From: Dehalobacter alkaniphilus
Lineage (GTDB): Bacteria; Bacillota; Desulfitobacteriia; Desulfitobacteriales; Syntrophobotulaceae
Direction: 5' to 3'
DNA length: 64,000 nucleotides
Assembly: GCA_040500365.1 (NCBI GenBank)
Contig: CP148031.1
Span: forward strand, 868,001-932,000
Shown: positions 27,117 through 34,737 of the stretch, one piece after another
How positions within the stretch are numbered: position 1 is the first letter of the stretch
Layout of the letters: each line of letters opens with the position of its first letter
The notes under the pieces: generated by a model
The model's database searches: none
Told to the model about the DNA's origin: nothing
The model's input: the letters and a program-made list of their open reading frames with translations, nothing else
Translations under genes and position numbers: made by a program

Positions 27117-27245
27117 ATCTTTGCCTGATCACTGTTCATATTATTATATGAACCTTAGCTAAGTTTGAACTATAAAAAATTCAAAAAAATAGTACATGTC
27201 ATTGATTACCATGTGCTTCATAACCTATTATATTTCCTTCAGAAT

Positions 27246-27860
27246 TCAGGAGGGAATATTGGGGGTTAAAATACCTTGAGCCAAGCCATTAAACATTAGT
27301 TCGTTATATAAGGTAACCAGTTCATCTATGGGTATTTTCATACCGTTTTTTATCCAATATATAATAATACCGACATTTGCCGATAGACCATATTCTAAAA
27401 TTAATCTGTAATGGTCTTTATTTATGTTTTTTTCCTTATCGCGTAATAATAAATTATCAAGGAGCACAAGCTTTACATAATCTTTGATTTTATTAATAAA
27501 CGAAATGTCACCGGTTGGGCCGAGAAGGGCTTCAAAATACAAGTGATGCTTTTGGATATAGGCAAGTATACTGCTGAAGGCATTTCTTGCTATATGAGGG
27601 TCTCTTATTATAATGATATCTTTGCTAAACTCAAGAAAAATTTCTTTCATACCATTCAGCAACTCGTTTTCAATTTGCTCACGTAAATCATAAATATCCT
27701 GGAAATGAAGATAGAATGTTCCCCTATTTAACCCGACTCGATTGCAAAGCTCCTTAATACTCATTTTATCGATCATTTTATCATGATTTAACGCAATGAA
27801 AGCATCCATGAAAATGCGTTTTGTCTGAATGGACTTTTTTGGACCAGCGATTCTCGTCAT
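27246..27860 (-). CDS. TetR/AcrR-family transcriptional regulator
   Basis: 204 aa. N-terminal TetR helix-turn-helix (KMSIKELCNRVGLNRGTFYLHFQD) and a divergent C-terminal ligand/dimer domain (SANVGIIIYWIKNGMKIP) like the group whose regulators sit beside membrane transport genes. It is transcribed divergently from the ABC-2 type membrane gene and probably represses it through the palindrome at 27964. Start: the ATG at 27860 has GGAG eight bases upstream; a GTG nine bases earlier is less likely. The gene is clearly AT-richer than the flanking dcw and spo genes, which suggests acquisition. Confidence 0.88.
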   Translation of the reverse strand: MTRIAGPKKSIQTKRIFMDAFIALNHDKMIDKMSIKELCNRVGLNRGTFYLHFQDIYDLREQIENELLNGMKEIFLEFSKDIIIIRDPHIARNAFSSILAYIQKHHLYFEALLGPTGDISFINKIKDYVKLVLLDNLLLRDKEKNINKDHYRLILEYGLSANVGIIIYWIKNGMKIPIDELVTLYNELMFNGLAQGILTPNIPS

Positions 27861-27957
27861 AAAAATCACTCCTATGTAACAATTAGGGAGATACGTGGAA
27901 ATATAAACATTTCCAAATGATCTGTTGATTGATCACGGTAACCTTCTATGATATTTT

Positions 27958-27984
27958 TATAATAAATCAACACTGTGTTGATTT
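27958..27984 (+). promoter_or_regulatory. -10 element and operator palindrome for the TetR regulator
   Basis: A perfect TATAAT at 27958-27963 is followed at once by the palindrome AAATCAACAC-T-GTGTTGATTT (27964-27984). The operator would cover the transcription start of the transporter gene. No good -35 was found at 17 bases. Confidence 0.72.
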
Positions 27985-28057
27985 CAATAGCGGTGTGGGT
28001 GAATTACATAGCCCAAGATTACAGCCTAAAAAAGAAAATAGGGAAAGGGTTGAGATA

Positions 28058-29332
28058 ATGGAGATTATTGTTGGTATTTTAAAACAAAAAATATTGTGGA
28101 TTGGATTAGCAGTGGTGATTCTATTTGCATCGGTGCTGACAATTGCACTTTTAGGATCAACGATTAATGCTGAATTGAAAGGTGCGCCTATGGCTTTAGT
28201 TTTGCAGGATGAGGGAGTAGCCTTGCAGTCCGGAGTAGAATTGAATTTTGGGCAAAAAATAGTAGACTCGGTAATGACATCAATCGGCGGCCAGGACAAC
28301 TCAGCCTTTAAGTGGACGATTCTCACTGACAAAAATGAGGCGATGGATGCAATGAATGATCAGAAATATTATGGTGCTCTGATTATTCCAAAGGACTTTA
28401 GTAAAAAGGTGATGTCTGTCACAAGTGCAAACCAGACGCCTGGTGAAGTTGAGGTATATATCAATAACGGAATGAGTCAAACCGTAGCCAATGTTTTGAC
28501 GCAGGTTATGGAAAAAATGGAGACGGGTATCAATGACAAATTAAGAACACAGCTAGCAGCTCAGCTAGCCAGCGCGACTAAACAAACTCCGGAGATCGGC
28601 CAAAGCCCGTCAAAGCAAACCAGTCAAACGGCTTCCGCCCAAGCCGCAGCAATGCAAGCGCAGAGGCAAATGATGCAAAGTCTGCAGCAGAATACGCTCG
28701 TAAGTTTTACAATTGACAAAGTTAACGTTATTCCCGATCACAGTGCCAATGGCAATGCACCTGTTTCTGTCACAATGTTGGCTTGGATGACCGGCTTAAC
28801 ATCATCCATACTCCTCTTTTTTGTAATAAAGAAAGTTGAGCCAACTAAAAAAACGGAAAAGGCGCTTACGATTGGAATACAGATCGTTTGTGCCATTGCG
28901 TTTTGCTTCATTGCTTCGTTGGTTATCTTGATTGTTGGAAACGGCTTATTGAAAATGACGATTCCGAACAGTTTTGAGTTCTGTTTATATTTTACACTGA
29001 TAAGCTTCAGTTTTTTCCTAATGCAGTCAATGCTGGTAAACGGATTAGGTGCTCAGGGAATTGTACTTGTCATGCTGATATTCTTTTTTGGGCTGCCAAT
29101 GATTTCTCTGCCTTATGAAATGCTTTCCTCTGCGTCAAAGTTTTGGTTATATTCCTGGATGCCTTTACGCTTTGGCGTAGAGGTGATGCGGGATTTCTTC
29201 TATTTTGCCGGCAGCAATATGATTAAACCAATGACATCGTTATTGTCGGCTGGAGCTATATGCTTGGCTCTATCCTTCCTCTCCGTGTTTATGCCTGTTA
29301 AAAAAAGCAAAACTTCAAATCTGGGATTTTAA
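28058..29332 (+). CDS. ABC-2/YhgE-type membrane protein
   Basis: 424 aa. One N-terminal span (about 11-33), a large extracytoplasmic domain (about 34-225) rich in Gln/Ala near its end, then five or six spans. This resembles the YhgE/Pip and DUF3533-like branch of ABC-2 type export proteins, which often lie beside TetR-family genes and are linked to drug or peptide export. No ATP-binding subunit gene is adjacent. ATG at 28058 has GGGAAAGGG upstream; an open frame reaching back to 27929 overlaps the operator and is not used. Confidence 0.75.
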   Translation: MEIIVGILKQKILWIGLAVVILFASVLTIALLGSTINAELKGAPMALVLQDEGVALQSGVELNFGQKIVDSVMTSIGGQDNSAFKWTILTDKNEAMDAMNDQKYYGALIIPKDFSKKVMSVTSANQTPGEVEVYINNGMSQTVANVLTQVMEKMETGINDKLRTQLAAQLASATKQTPEIGQSPSKQTSQTASAQAAAMQAQRQMMQSLQQNTLVSFTIDKVNVIPDHSANGNAPVSVTMLAWMTGLTSSILLFFVIKKVEPTKKTEKALTIGIQIVCAIAFCFIASLVILIVGNGLLKMTIPNSFEFCLYFTLISFSFFLMQSMLVNGLGAQGIVLVMLIFFFGLPMISLPYEMLSSASKFWLYSWMPLRFGVEVMRDFFYFAGSNMIKPMTSLLSAGAICLALSFLSVFMPVKKSKTSNLGF

Positions 29333-29375
29333 ACAGAGGTCCTAAAATTTTACTGGCTTTTCATTCACGATAAAA

Positions 29376-29437
29376 GAAGGCGGTGTTGCATAACTACTTT
29401 TTTGTAGCTTTGCGGCACCGCCATGTATTTTTTTTGA
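29376..29437 (+). terminator. intrinsic terminator after the ABC-2 type gene
   Basis: GGCGGTG and CACCGCC (29379-29385, 29416-29422) with an inner ACTAC/GTAG stem, then TGTA and eight Ts. Confidence 0.85.
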
Positions 29438-29593
29438 TAACCGAAGAGCTTCCAAGCGCTTGGGAATTTTGGGGCAGGTCTTTTTCACATAGTCGCCCTA
29501 AGAAAACATAAGATGGTGGTAAGCTTATAAAAAAATAATGCCCAGAACTTACTAGAAAATATAAGGATAATTAACATCGAGGGGGTAGCTTCA

Positions 29594-30046
29594 ATGAGCC
29601 TTCGGCTAACTAGAACTCTCAAGCTGGGGATGCGTGGTAATGATGTCAGACAGCTGCAAATTGCGCTGATTGAACTGGGCTATGACCCTGGAACTCCAGA
29701 TGGTATTTTTGGTCCCCGTACCCAATCAACAGTAATGGCCTTTCAGCAAAATAACGGGCTGGTACGGGACGGAATTGTAGGTCCGGTAACGACAGCTGCT
29801 TTGAACAGAACCCTTACTGAACCTGCTTTTCTCAAAGTCGGTTCCCGAGGTCCGGAAGTTGCTACACTGCAGTCAATCCTTAAAGAACTCGGTTATGACC
29901 CAGGAATGGCTGATGGAGTATTCGGGTCTAAGACCAGGGAAGCTGTGATTGCTTTCCAAAGAGATAATGGACTTATCCCAGATGGTGTTGCAGGACCGCA
30001 GACCTTTACAGCTTTAAATCAGGTAATCCGCCGCAGGACAATGTAG
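29594..30046 (+). CDS. protein of two peptidoglycan-binding (PG_binding_1) domains
   Basis: 150 aa made of two repeats of the peptidoglycan-binding domain, residues about 7-72 and 79-145, each with the pattern GxxVxxLQxxLxxLGYDPG, DGxFGxxT and AFQxxNGL. There is no catalytic domain and no signal peptide, so the protein would stay in the cytoplasm or mother cell unless released in another way; spore coat or cortex binding is one possibility, given spoIIG next door. AGGGGG precedes the ATG. Confidence 0.85.
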   Translation: MSLRLTRTLKLGMRGNDVRQLQIALIELGYDPGTPDGIFGPRTQSTVMAFQQNNGLVRDGIVGPVTTAALNRTLTEPAFLKVGSRGPEVATLQSILKELGYDPGMADGVFGSKTREAVIAFQRDNGLIPDGVAGPQTFTALNQVIRRRTM

Positions 30047-30120
30047 TTTCTACAAACGTTAATATTTAACGAACTACCACCAATATGCTGGCGGTTAATT
30101 TAGCGACCACATACATTGAA

Positions 30121-30215
30121 TTCCTGAGGTTTTGGCACGTCAGCGAGGATTAGATTAGAGCGAGCAGCTGCGAGAACGTGCAAGCGGGGTGCTCTGGGCA
30201 AGGCTGATACCCCGG
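30121..30215 (-). repeat. repeat family S, copy S2
   Basis: On the reverse strand it reads CCTCGCTGACGTGCCAAAAC then CTC. Like S4, it has GTCGCT further along on that strand and GCGAGAAC on the other side of the shared motif. It fills much of the 318-base gap before spoIIGA. Confidence 0.42.
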
Positions 30216-30290
30216 AAAAGAAAAAATAACCAAATATCCCCCATAATCTGTATTCCCTTAGCCAAAAAAATCGCATCCCAAGCCCACGTA

Positions 30291-30325
30291 AAGCGACAGG
30301 ATTTCTCTCTGTGCAGAGGTATAAT
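30291..30325 (+). promoter_or_regulatory. spoIIG-type promoter with a likely Spo0A box
   Basis: A perfect TATAAT at 30320-30325 and an upstream AAGCGACAGG (30291-30300), whose complement CTGTCGCTT resembles the 0A box TGTCGAA. The -35-like GCGACA is about 21 bases from the -10, close to the unusually long spacer known for the Bacillus spoIIG promoter. Confidence 0.5.
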
Positions 30326-30364
30326 TTGTTAATGAAATGACTTCGCGCAGAAAGGATTTCGGGT

Positions 30365-31258
30365 ATGGTCTACCTGGATATTATTCTGTTCATCAATGGG
30401 GCTATGGATGCTTTTTTGTTGGTTTTTACGGCCCATCTGCTTCGAAAAAAGATTCAGGTTCGAAATCTACTGGGAGCAGTTCTTCTTGGCGAGCTGCCAA
30501 TTGTATTCATCATCTTTGGTCCCTCGTTGGTCATTGCTGTTTCCAGAATCCTGATTCCTGTCGGCATGGTCGCAGTGGCTTTAAAGACCAAAACAATCCC
30601 TGATCTGGCTAAAGGACTCCTGTATTTCAGCCTTCTGGCATCCTTAAGCGCCGGAATCTATTATGCGCTGGCGGGTTGGCTTGGGTTGAAAGGCACAGGG
30701 CTGGCTTTAAAGGATTTATGGGTCCTGCCTGTGATTGCCCTGATTCTGACCGCAGGATGCCGGGTCTGGGAGAAAATCCAAAAAACGACGTTATTTCTCG
30801 ACAATGTGTGCTACGAGGTTGAGCTGTCTTTTGAGAATGGCCGGCAGGCACAGATTAAGGCACTGCTGGATACCGGAAACGAACTGCGGGACCCGCTGAC
30901 CGGGACACCTGTGATGGTCGTGGAAGAAAAAGCTGTGGCCCAGGCCCTACCGGAAGAAATTCAAAGGTTTCTGCTTATGCCCTGGAGGGAGAGTGCCAAC
31001 CCCTGGACTTATATCTGGAACAGTGAAGACCCCTGTATACAAAAAATGGTGTTCATCTCCGCCAGGGGAATCAATGGCCAAACCTGGCTGCCGGGAATCC
31101 GGCTCGGATCTGTTAAGATCCGTCAGGGGGAAAAAGTATGGGAACATGCCGTTACCGCCGCCTTGGTCCCGCATGGTCTGAATTCGGAAGGTAAATTTGT
31201 GGCCCTGCTGCATCCGGAACATATTCAAATGCCAGTTGGCAAGGAGGAGATCGCCTGA
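30365..31258 (+). CDS. spoIIGA: SpoIIGA, pro-SigE processing peptidase
   Basis: 297 aa. The N-terminal half holds five hydrophobic spans; the C-terminal half is an aspartic protease-like domain with D169-T-G-N172 in ALLDTGNELRDP. It sits in the septal membrane and, when activated from the forespore by SpoIIR, cleaves the pro-sequence of SigE in the mother cell. Its stop overlaps the sigE start by one base. The ATG at 30365 has AAAGGAT about ten bases upstream. Confidence 0.95.
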   Translation: MVYLDIILFINGAMDAFLLVFTAHLLRKKIQVRNLLGAVLLGELPIVFIIFGPSLVIAVSRILIPVGMVAVALKTKTIPDLAKGLLYFSLLASLSAGIYYALAGWLGLKGTGLALKDLWVLPVIALILTAGCRVWEKIQKTTLFLDNVCYEVELSFENGRQAQIKALLDTGNELRDPLTGTPVMVVEEKAVAQALPEEIQRFLLMPWRESANPWTYIWNSEDPCIQKMVFISARGINGQTWLPGIRLGSVKIRQGEKVWEHAVTAALVPHGLNSEGKFVALLHPEHIQMPVGKEEIA

Positions 31259-31995
31259 TGAACCGCATCAAACAGTACTATAGGGCAGTAATGTTGGCAT
31301 TTAAGAAAAAATTAATTTTTTTGTCCCTGAAACTGCATCGGGTAAGGGAGGTCTTTTATGTCGGCAGCAGCGAAGCCCTGCCACCCCCGCTGCGCCTGGA
31401 AGAAGAGGAGTATCTGATCACGAGACTCGAGCATGGGGACCTTTCGGTGAAAGATATGCTGATCGAGCGCAACCTAAGACTGGTTGTTTATATCTCCCGC
31501 AAATTTGAGAACACTGGAATCGGTATCGAGGATTTGGTTTCGATTGGGACGATCGGTTTGATTAAAGCGGTCAATACCTTTGATCCCGCCAAGAAAATCA
31601 AGCTGGCCACTTACGCTTCCCGTTGTATTGAAAATGAAATTCTGATGTATCTGCGCAGAAATAATAAAATAAGGACAGAGGTTTCTTTCGATGAACCTCT
31701 GAATATCGACTGGGACGGCAATGAGCTGCTTCTGTCCGATGTACTGGGAACCGAGAACGATATCATCTCGCGCCCGATCGAAGAGGAGGTCGACAGGCAG
31801 CTGCTGGACCTCGCAATGGGCAGTCTGAGTGAGCGGGAAAAGCTGATTATGGAGCTCAGATTTGGCATGGGCGGATGCGAAGAAAAGACGCAAAAGGAGG
31901 TGGCTGACCGCCTCGGAATCTCGCAATCATACATATCTAGACTCGAAAAGCGCATCATACGCAGACTGCGGAAAGAATTTGTCCGGCTGGAATAA
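31258..31995 (+). CDS. sigE: SigE, early mother-cell sigma factor (pro-form)
   Basis: 245 aa sigma-70 family factor. A basic/hydrophobic pro-sequence of about 32 residues precedes FYVGSSEALPPP, the region where SpoIIGA cleaves in Bacillus. Regions 2 to 4 are almost identical to Bacillus SigE (RKFENTGIGIEDLVSIGTIG, FDEPLNIDWDGNELLLSDVL). It directs early mother-cell gene expression. Translation is coupled to spoIIGA. Confidence 0.97.
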   Translation: MNRIKQYYRAVMLAFKKKLIFLSLKLHRVREVFYVGSSEALPPPLRLEEEEYLITRLEHGDLSVKDMLIERNLRLVVYISRKFENTGIGIEDLVSIGTIGLIKAVNTFDPAKKIKLATYASRCIENEILMYLRRNNKIRTEVSFDEPLNIDWDGNELLLSDVLGTENDIISRPIEEEVDRQLLDLAMGSLSEREKLIMELRFGMGGCEEKTQKEVADRLGISQSYISRLEKRIIRRLRKEFVRLE

Positions 31996-32024
31996 CGATT
32001 TGGAATAACTTGTCTGCGGTTAGG

Positions 32025-32052
32025 GCATACTCTCCAGAGAATAACCATGAAA
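32025..32052 (+). promoter_or_regulatory. possible SigF/SigG-type promoter before sigG
   Basis: GCATA at 32025-32029, then 16 bases and CATGAAA. The -35 half fits the forespore sigma consensus; the -10 half is only partly matched. Confidence 0.33.
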
Positions 32053-32075
32053 AACCACATCTGGAGGGTATTTTA

Positions 32076-32849
32076 ATGGTCTTAAACAAGGTTGAGATCT
32101 GCGGGGTGAATACGTCCAAACTGCCCGTCTTAAGTGGTGCCAAGATGAAAGAACTGTTTTTGAAATTTCAGGCTGGGGACAAGTCGGCCCGCGAACAGCT
32201 AGTCCGGGGAAATCTTCGGCTGGTGCTCAGCGTGATTCAGCGGTTCAGCAATAGAGGGGAGCATGTGGACGACCTTTTTCAGGTAGGCTGTATTGGCCTG
32301 ATGAAGGCGATCGACAATTTTGATCTTGGTCAGAACGTCAAGTTTTCTACCTACGCTGTCCCAATGATTATTGGGGAGATACGGCGCTATTTAAGGGATA
32401 ACAATCCGATCAGAGTCAGCAGATCTTTACGGGATATCGCTTATAAAGCCCTACAGGTTCGGGACAAGCTGGCGTCCGAGTGCTCGCGGGAGCCGACAAT
32501 CAATGAGATTGCCGAGAAACTGGAAATCTCCCATGAAGATGTTATTTTTGCGCTCGATGCGATCCAGGAACCTGTGTCGCTTTTTGAACCGATCTATCAT
32601 GATGGTGGCGATCCAATTTTTGTCATGGATCAGATCGGTGATGACAAACAGTCGGACAAACTTTGGCTGGAATCGATTTCGATCAAGGAAGGTATGGGCA
32701 AACTCGGAGAAAGGGAAAAGAAGATTATCTCGCTGCGCTTCTTCCAGGGCAAAACCCAGATGGAAGTGGCCGACGAAATTGGGATCTCCCAAGCCCAGGT
32801 TTCCCGTCTGGAAAAGGCAGCTCTTAAGTATATGCGCAAGCATGTCTGA
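32076..32849 (+). CDS. sigG: SigG, late forespore sigma factor
   Basis: 257 aa. The start MVLNKVEICGVNTSKLPVLS and the segments GNLRLVLSVIQRF, DDLFQVGCIGLMKAIDNFDL and KTQMEVADEIGISQAQVSRLEKAA are diagnostic of SigG rather than SigF. It drives forespore genes after engulfment. The ATG at 32076 has GGAGGG seven bases upstream; an upstream in-frame ATG at 32010 lacks a ribosome site. It follows sigE by 80 bases as in Bacillus. Confidence 0.96.
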   Translation: MVLNKVEICGVNTSKLPVLSGAKMKELFLKFQAGDKSAREQLVRGNLRLVLSVIQRFSNRGEHVDDLFQVGCIGLMKAIDNFDLGQNVKFSTYAVPMIIGEIRRYLRDNNPIRVSRSLRDIAYKALQVRDKLASECSREPTINEIAEKLEISHEDVIFALDAIQEPVSLFEPIYHDGGDPIFVMDQIGDDKQSDKLWLESISIKEGMGKLGEREKKIISLRFFQGKTQMEVADEIGISQAQVSRLEKAALKYMRKHV

Positions 32850-32877
32850 ATTCAATTCAAATATGTCATGATTGCAC

Positions 32878-32911
32878 CCCCTCCTCATATGATAGTAAGT
32901 GAGAGGAGGGG
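32878..32911 (+). promoter_or_regulatory. hairpin sequestering the ymxH ribosome site
   Basis: CCCCTCCTC pairs with GAGGAGGGG across a 16-base loop. The right arm is the Shine-Dalgarno of the next gene, so the stem would hide it. It could also slow transcription out of sigG, but no T-run follows. Confidence 0.5.
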
Positions 32912-32918
32912 CTTTGCC

Positions 32919-33173
32919 ATGAGAGTCTCTGAATTGAGGGTACTCGATATTATCAACATAGAGGACGGGCGGCGCTTAGGGCCGGTCATCGACCTTGATC
33001 TGGATTTGGAAAAAGGGATTGTGAAAGGCATCATTATCATGGCCTCCTCCCGGGGGAAAGGCTTTTTTGGCAGTGGGAGGACGGGCGACGTATTTGTTCC
33101 TTGGGAAAAAGTGATCAAGATCGGTATTGATGTAATCCTGGTCGACGGCAGGGATTTAATCAATATCAACTAA
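32919..33173 (+). CDS. ymxH: YlmC/YmxH family PRC-barrel protein
   Basis: 84 aa PRC-barrel protein (MRVSELRVLDIINIEDGRRLG, then a DVFVPWEKVIKIGIDVILV segment), the YlmC/YmxH family found after sigG in spore formers; its role is unknown. The ATG at 32919 has GAGAGGAGGGG upstream. The stop codon TAA at 33171-33173 lies within the direct repeat that flanks the downstream insertion sequence, so the element landed exactly at the end of this gene without damaging it. Confidence 0.88.
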   Translation: MRVSELRVLDIINIEDGRRLGPVIDLDLDLEKGIVKGIIIMASSRGKGFFGSGRTGDVFVPWEKVIKIGIDVILVDGRDLININ

Positions 33174-33187
33174 AGATTGTAAGAGAG
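33170..33187. repeat. left copy of the 18-bp target duplication
   Basis: CTAAAGATTGTAAGAGAG, repeated exactly at 34647-34664 on the other side of the IS (19 bp if the preceding A is counted). Confidence 0.9.
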
Positions 33188-34646
33188 TGTCAATAGTCTG
33201 CGATAATGTCACCCTGATAGGGTGATAACTGTGCAGCAGAAATGTCATCCCTAAGTTTCTTGGAATAGAAAATTTCGGTATAGCCAAACCAAGGGGAATT
33301 AGTTTTGTTTTTAGGTTTAATTAAAGTCTCAGAAGGTAGGCAATTAGTAGAGTTGTCCGGCTGAGAGATATGTATTATACTTTCCTTAGGCTGAGTATTA
33401 AGCGGTTCTGGTTTAATCACAAGGCCCTTGAAAAGAACCTGCATTCCGATATGTTTACTGGTTGCTACAGTAATCGTGTCATGAGGGGATGCAGGGATTT
33501 CTTTATTATCCTTAGAAATTGGCAACCGGTATTTCTGACCTCTATAAGAAAAGGAAAGGCCTGAATCAAGCTTTCTTGTTTCATGTATAGCAAAGGTTAA
33601 CTGAAATGCAGCCAAATCCTGTTTGGGCAAATAGGCCTTTTCCATGCTGGCAGCCTGGACGGAGAATTTGCGGTTGTAATAGGGAATATATTGCCTCAGG
33701 AATTCATTAGCCTGTTCAATTGAATTAATGCCTTTACGCTTCATATCTTTAGGCAAACGATCCTGCAAAGTTTCCCAGAGCCTTTCAATCCCCCCTTTAG
33801 CTTGTGCAGACTTGGCAATGATAAGTAGAATTTTGGTTTCTCTGAGAGCTCTTGCGAAGTGGGGTTGACGCTCGACTTTACCAGTTAGTTCTTCATCTAG
33901 TGTCAGTTTCTTTTTTGTTTTACTGTCATAAGCAAAGACTGTTCTACCATCGGTGTAAATTTCCCTTGGCAAATGGCCGTCTTGATTCATCTGAAACATC
34001 AACTCACAATACCCTTCAAAGGTTTCTTCCTTTTCGAAATGAAGAGCTAGAATACGACCTGTGGCATCATCTACAGCACCATGAAGGTGCAGGTAGGAGT
34101 CATTGCCCAGCCAATCATAACTGGAAGCATCCATCTGAACGAGTTCTCCTTCACGTTTACGGGCATTTCTTGACCGATGTTTCTTCGGTCTTCGTTTGGC
34201 CTTTGGGGATCGAATACCACTGGCTTTTAGATGTCTTGAAACAGTGCTGACAGAGACAAATATCCCCTTGTCTTCAGCGAGAACATCGGTAGCATGGCAA
34301 AAGTTATAGTTGATCAATTCCTTTTCGTAAATCTCAATGATGTTCAAGGCTAACTTTGGATCTAAGGCATTAGCAGGCTTACGTCCTCTGTTTTTATGCA
34401 GAATGCTCATGACCCCATTGGCGGTGGCCTCCACTTTCAACCGCTGTACTTGTCTGACGCTGAGATTTAGAAGCCCTGCTGCTTGTTTGTTTAATAAATG
34501 GCCTGCCAATAATTCTTCGATAATGGTTACTTTTCTTGCTTCTTGCTTGCTCATTTCTAATTTCATTCTCCCATTATATCTGTTTTGTGAGGGGATGACA
34601 TTTTCCTTGAAGAATTATACTATGACATTATCGCAGATCAACAACA
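33188..34646 (-). mobile_element. complete insertion sequence, IS1202/ISNCY-like
   Basis: 1459 bp. The ends are imperfect inverted repeats: 24 bases on each side with 19 matches, sharing TCTGCGATAATGTCA. It carries one intact transposase and is bounded by an exact 18-bp direct repeat. Such a long target duplication is unusual for a DDE element, but long duplications are described for part of the IS1202 family; the family assignment is inference. Confidence 0.85.
33190..34566 (-). CDS. DDE transposase of the insertion sequence
   Basis: 458 aa. N-terminal helix-turn-helix segments (residues about 10-120, e.g. LLNKQAAGLLNLSVRQVQRLK), then an rve-type integrase core with D146 (VQMDAS), D206 (IYTDGRT) and E261 (GGIERLW), then a C-terminal domain with SFSYRGQKYRLP. 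All catalytic residues are present and the frame is intact, so it may be active. The last codons and the stop lie in the terminal inverted repeat. The ATG at 34566 has GGGAG almost adjacent. Confidence 0.92.
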   Translation of the reverse strand: MKLEMSKQEARKVTIIEELLAGHLLNKQAAGLLNLSVRQVQRLKVEATANGVMSILHKNRGRKPANALDPKLALNIIEIYEKELINYNFCHATDVLAEDKGIFVSVSTVSRHLKASGIRSPKAKRRPKKHRSRNARKREGELVQMDASSYDWLGNDSYLHLHGAVDDATGRILALHFEKEETFEGYCELMFQMNQDGHLPREIYTDGRTVFAYDSKTKKKLTLDEELTGKVERQPHFARALRETKILLIIAKSAQAKGGIERLWETLQDRLPKDMKRKGINSIEQANEFLRQYIPYYNRKFSVQAASMEKAYLPKQDLAAFQLTFAIHETRKLDSGLSFSYRGQKYRLPISKDNKEIPASPHDTITVATSKHIGMQVLFKGLVIKPEPLNTQPKESIIHISQPDNSTNCLPSETLIKPKNKTNSPWFGYTEIFYSKKLRDDISAAQLSPYQGDIIADY

Positions 34647-34664
34647 CTAAAGATTGTAAGAGAG
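34647..34664. repeat. right copy of the 18-bp target duplication
   Basis: CTAAAGATTGTAAGAGAG, identical to 33170-33187. Confidence 0.9.
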
Positions 34665-34737
34665 CTGTATTCAAAGGTTTTTTTCGATATAATAGATAGA
34701 AATGATTTAAGGTTTGACTGCAATGAGGTATAATCAT

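Noticed and set aside
34665..34737. Promoter made by the IS edge in front of pgeF
   Set aside because: A TATAAT is present at 34688, but no acceptable -35 lies 16-18 bases upstream; transcription from the IS cannot be claimed.
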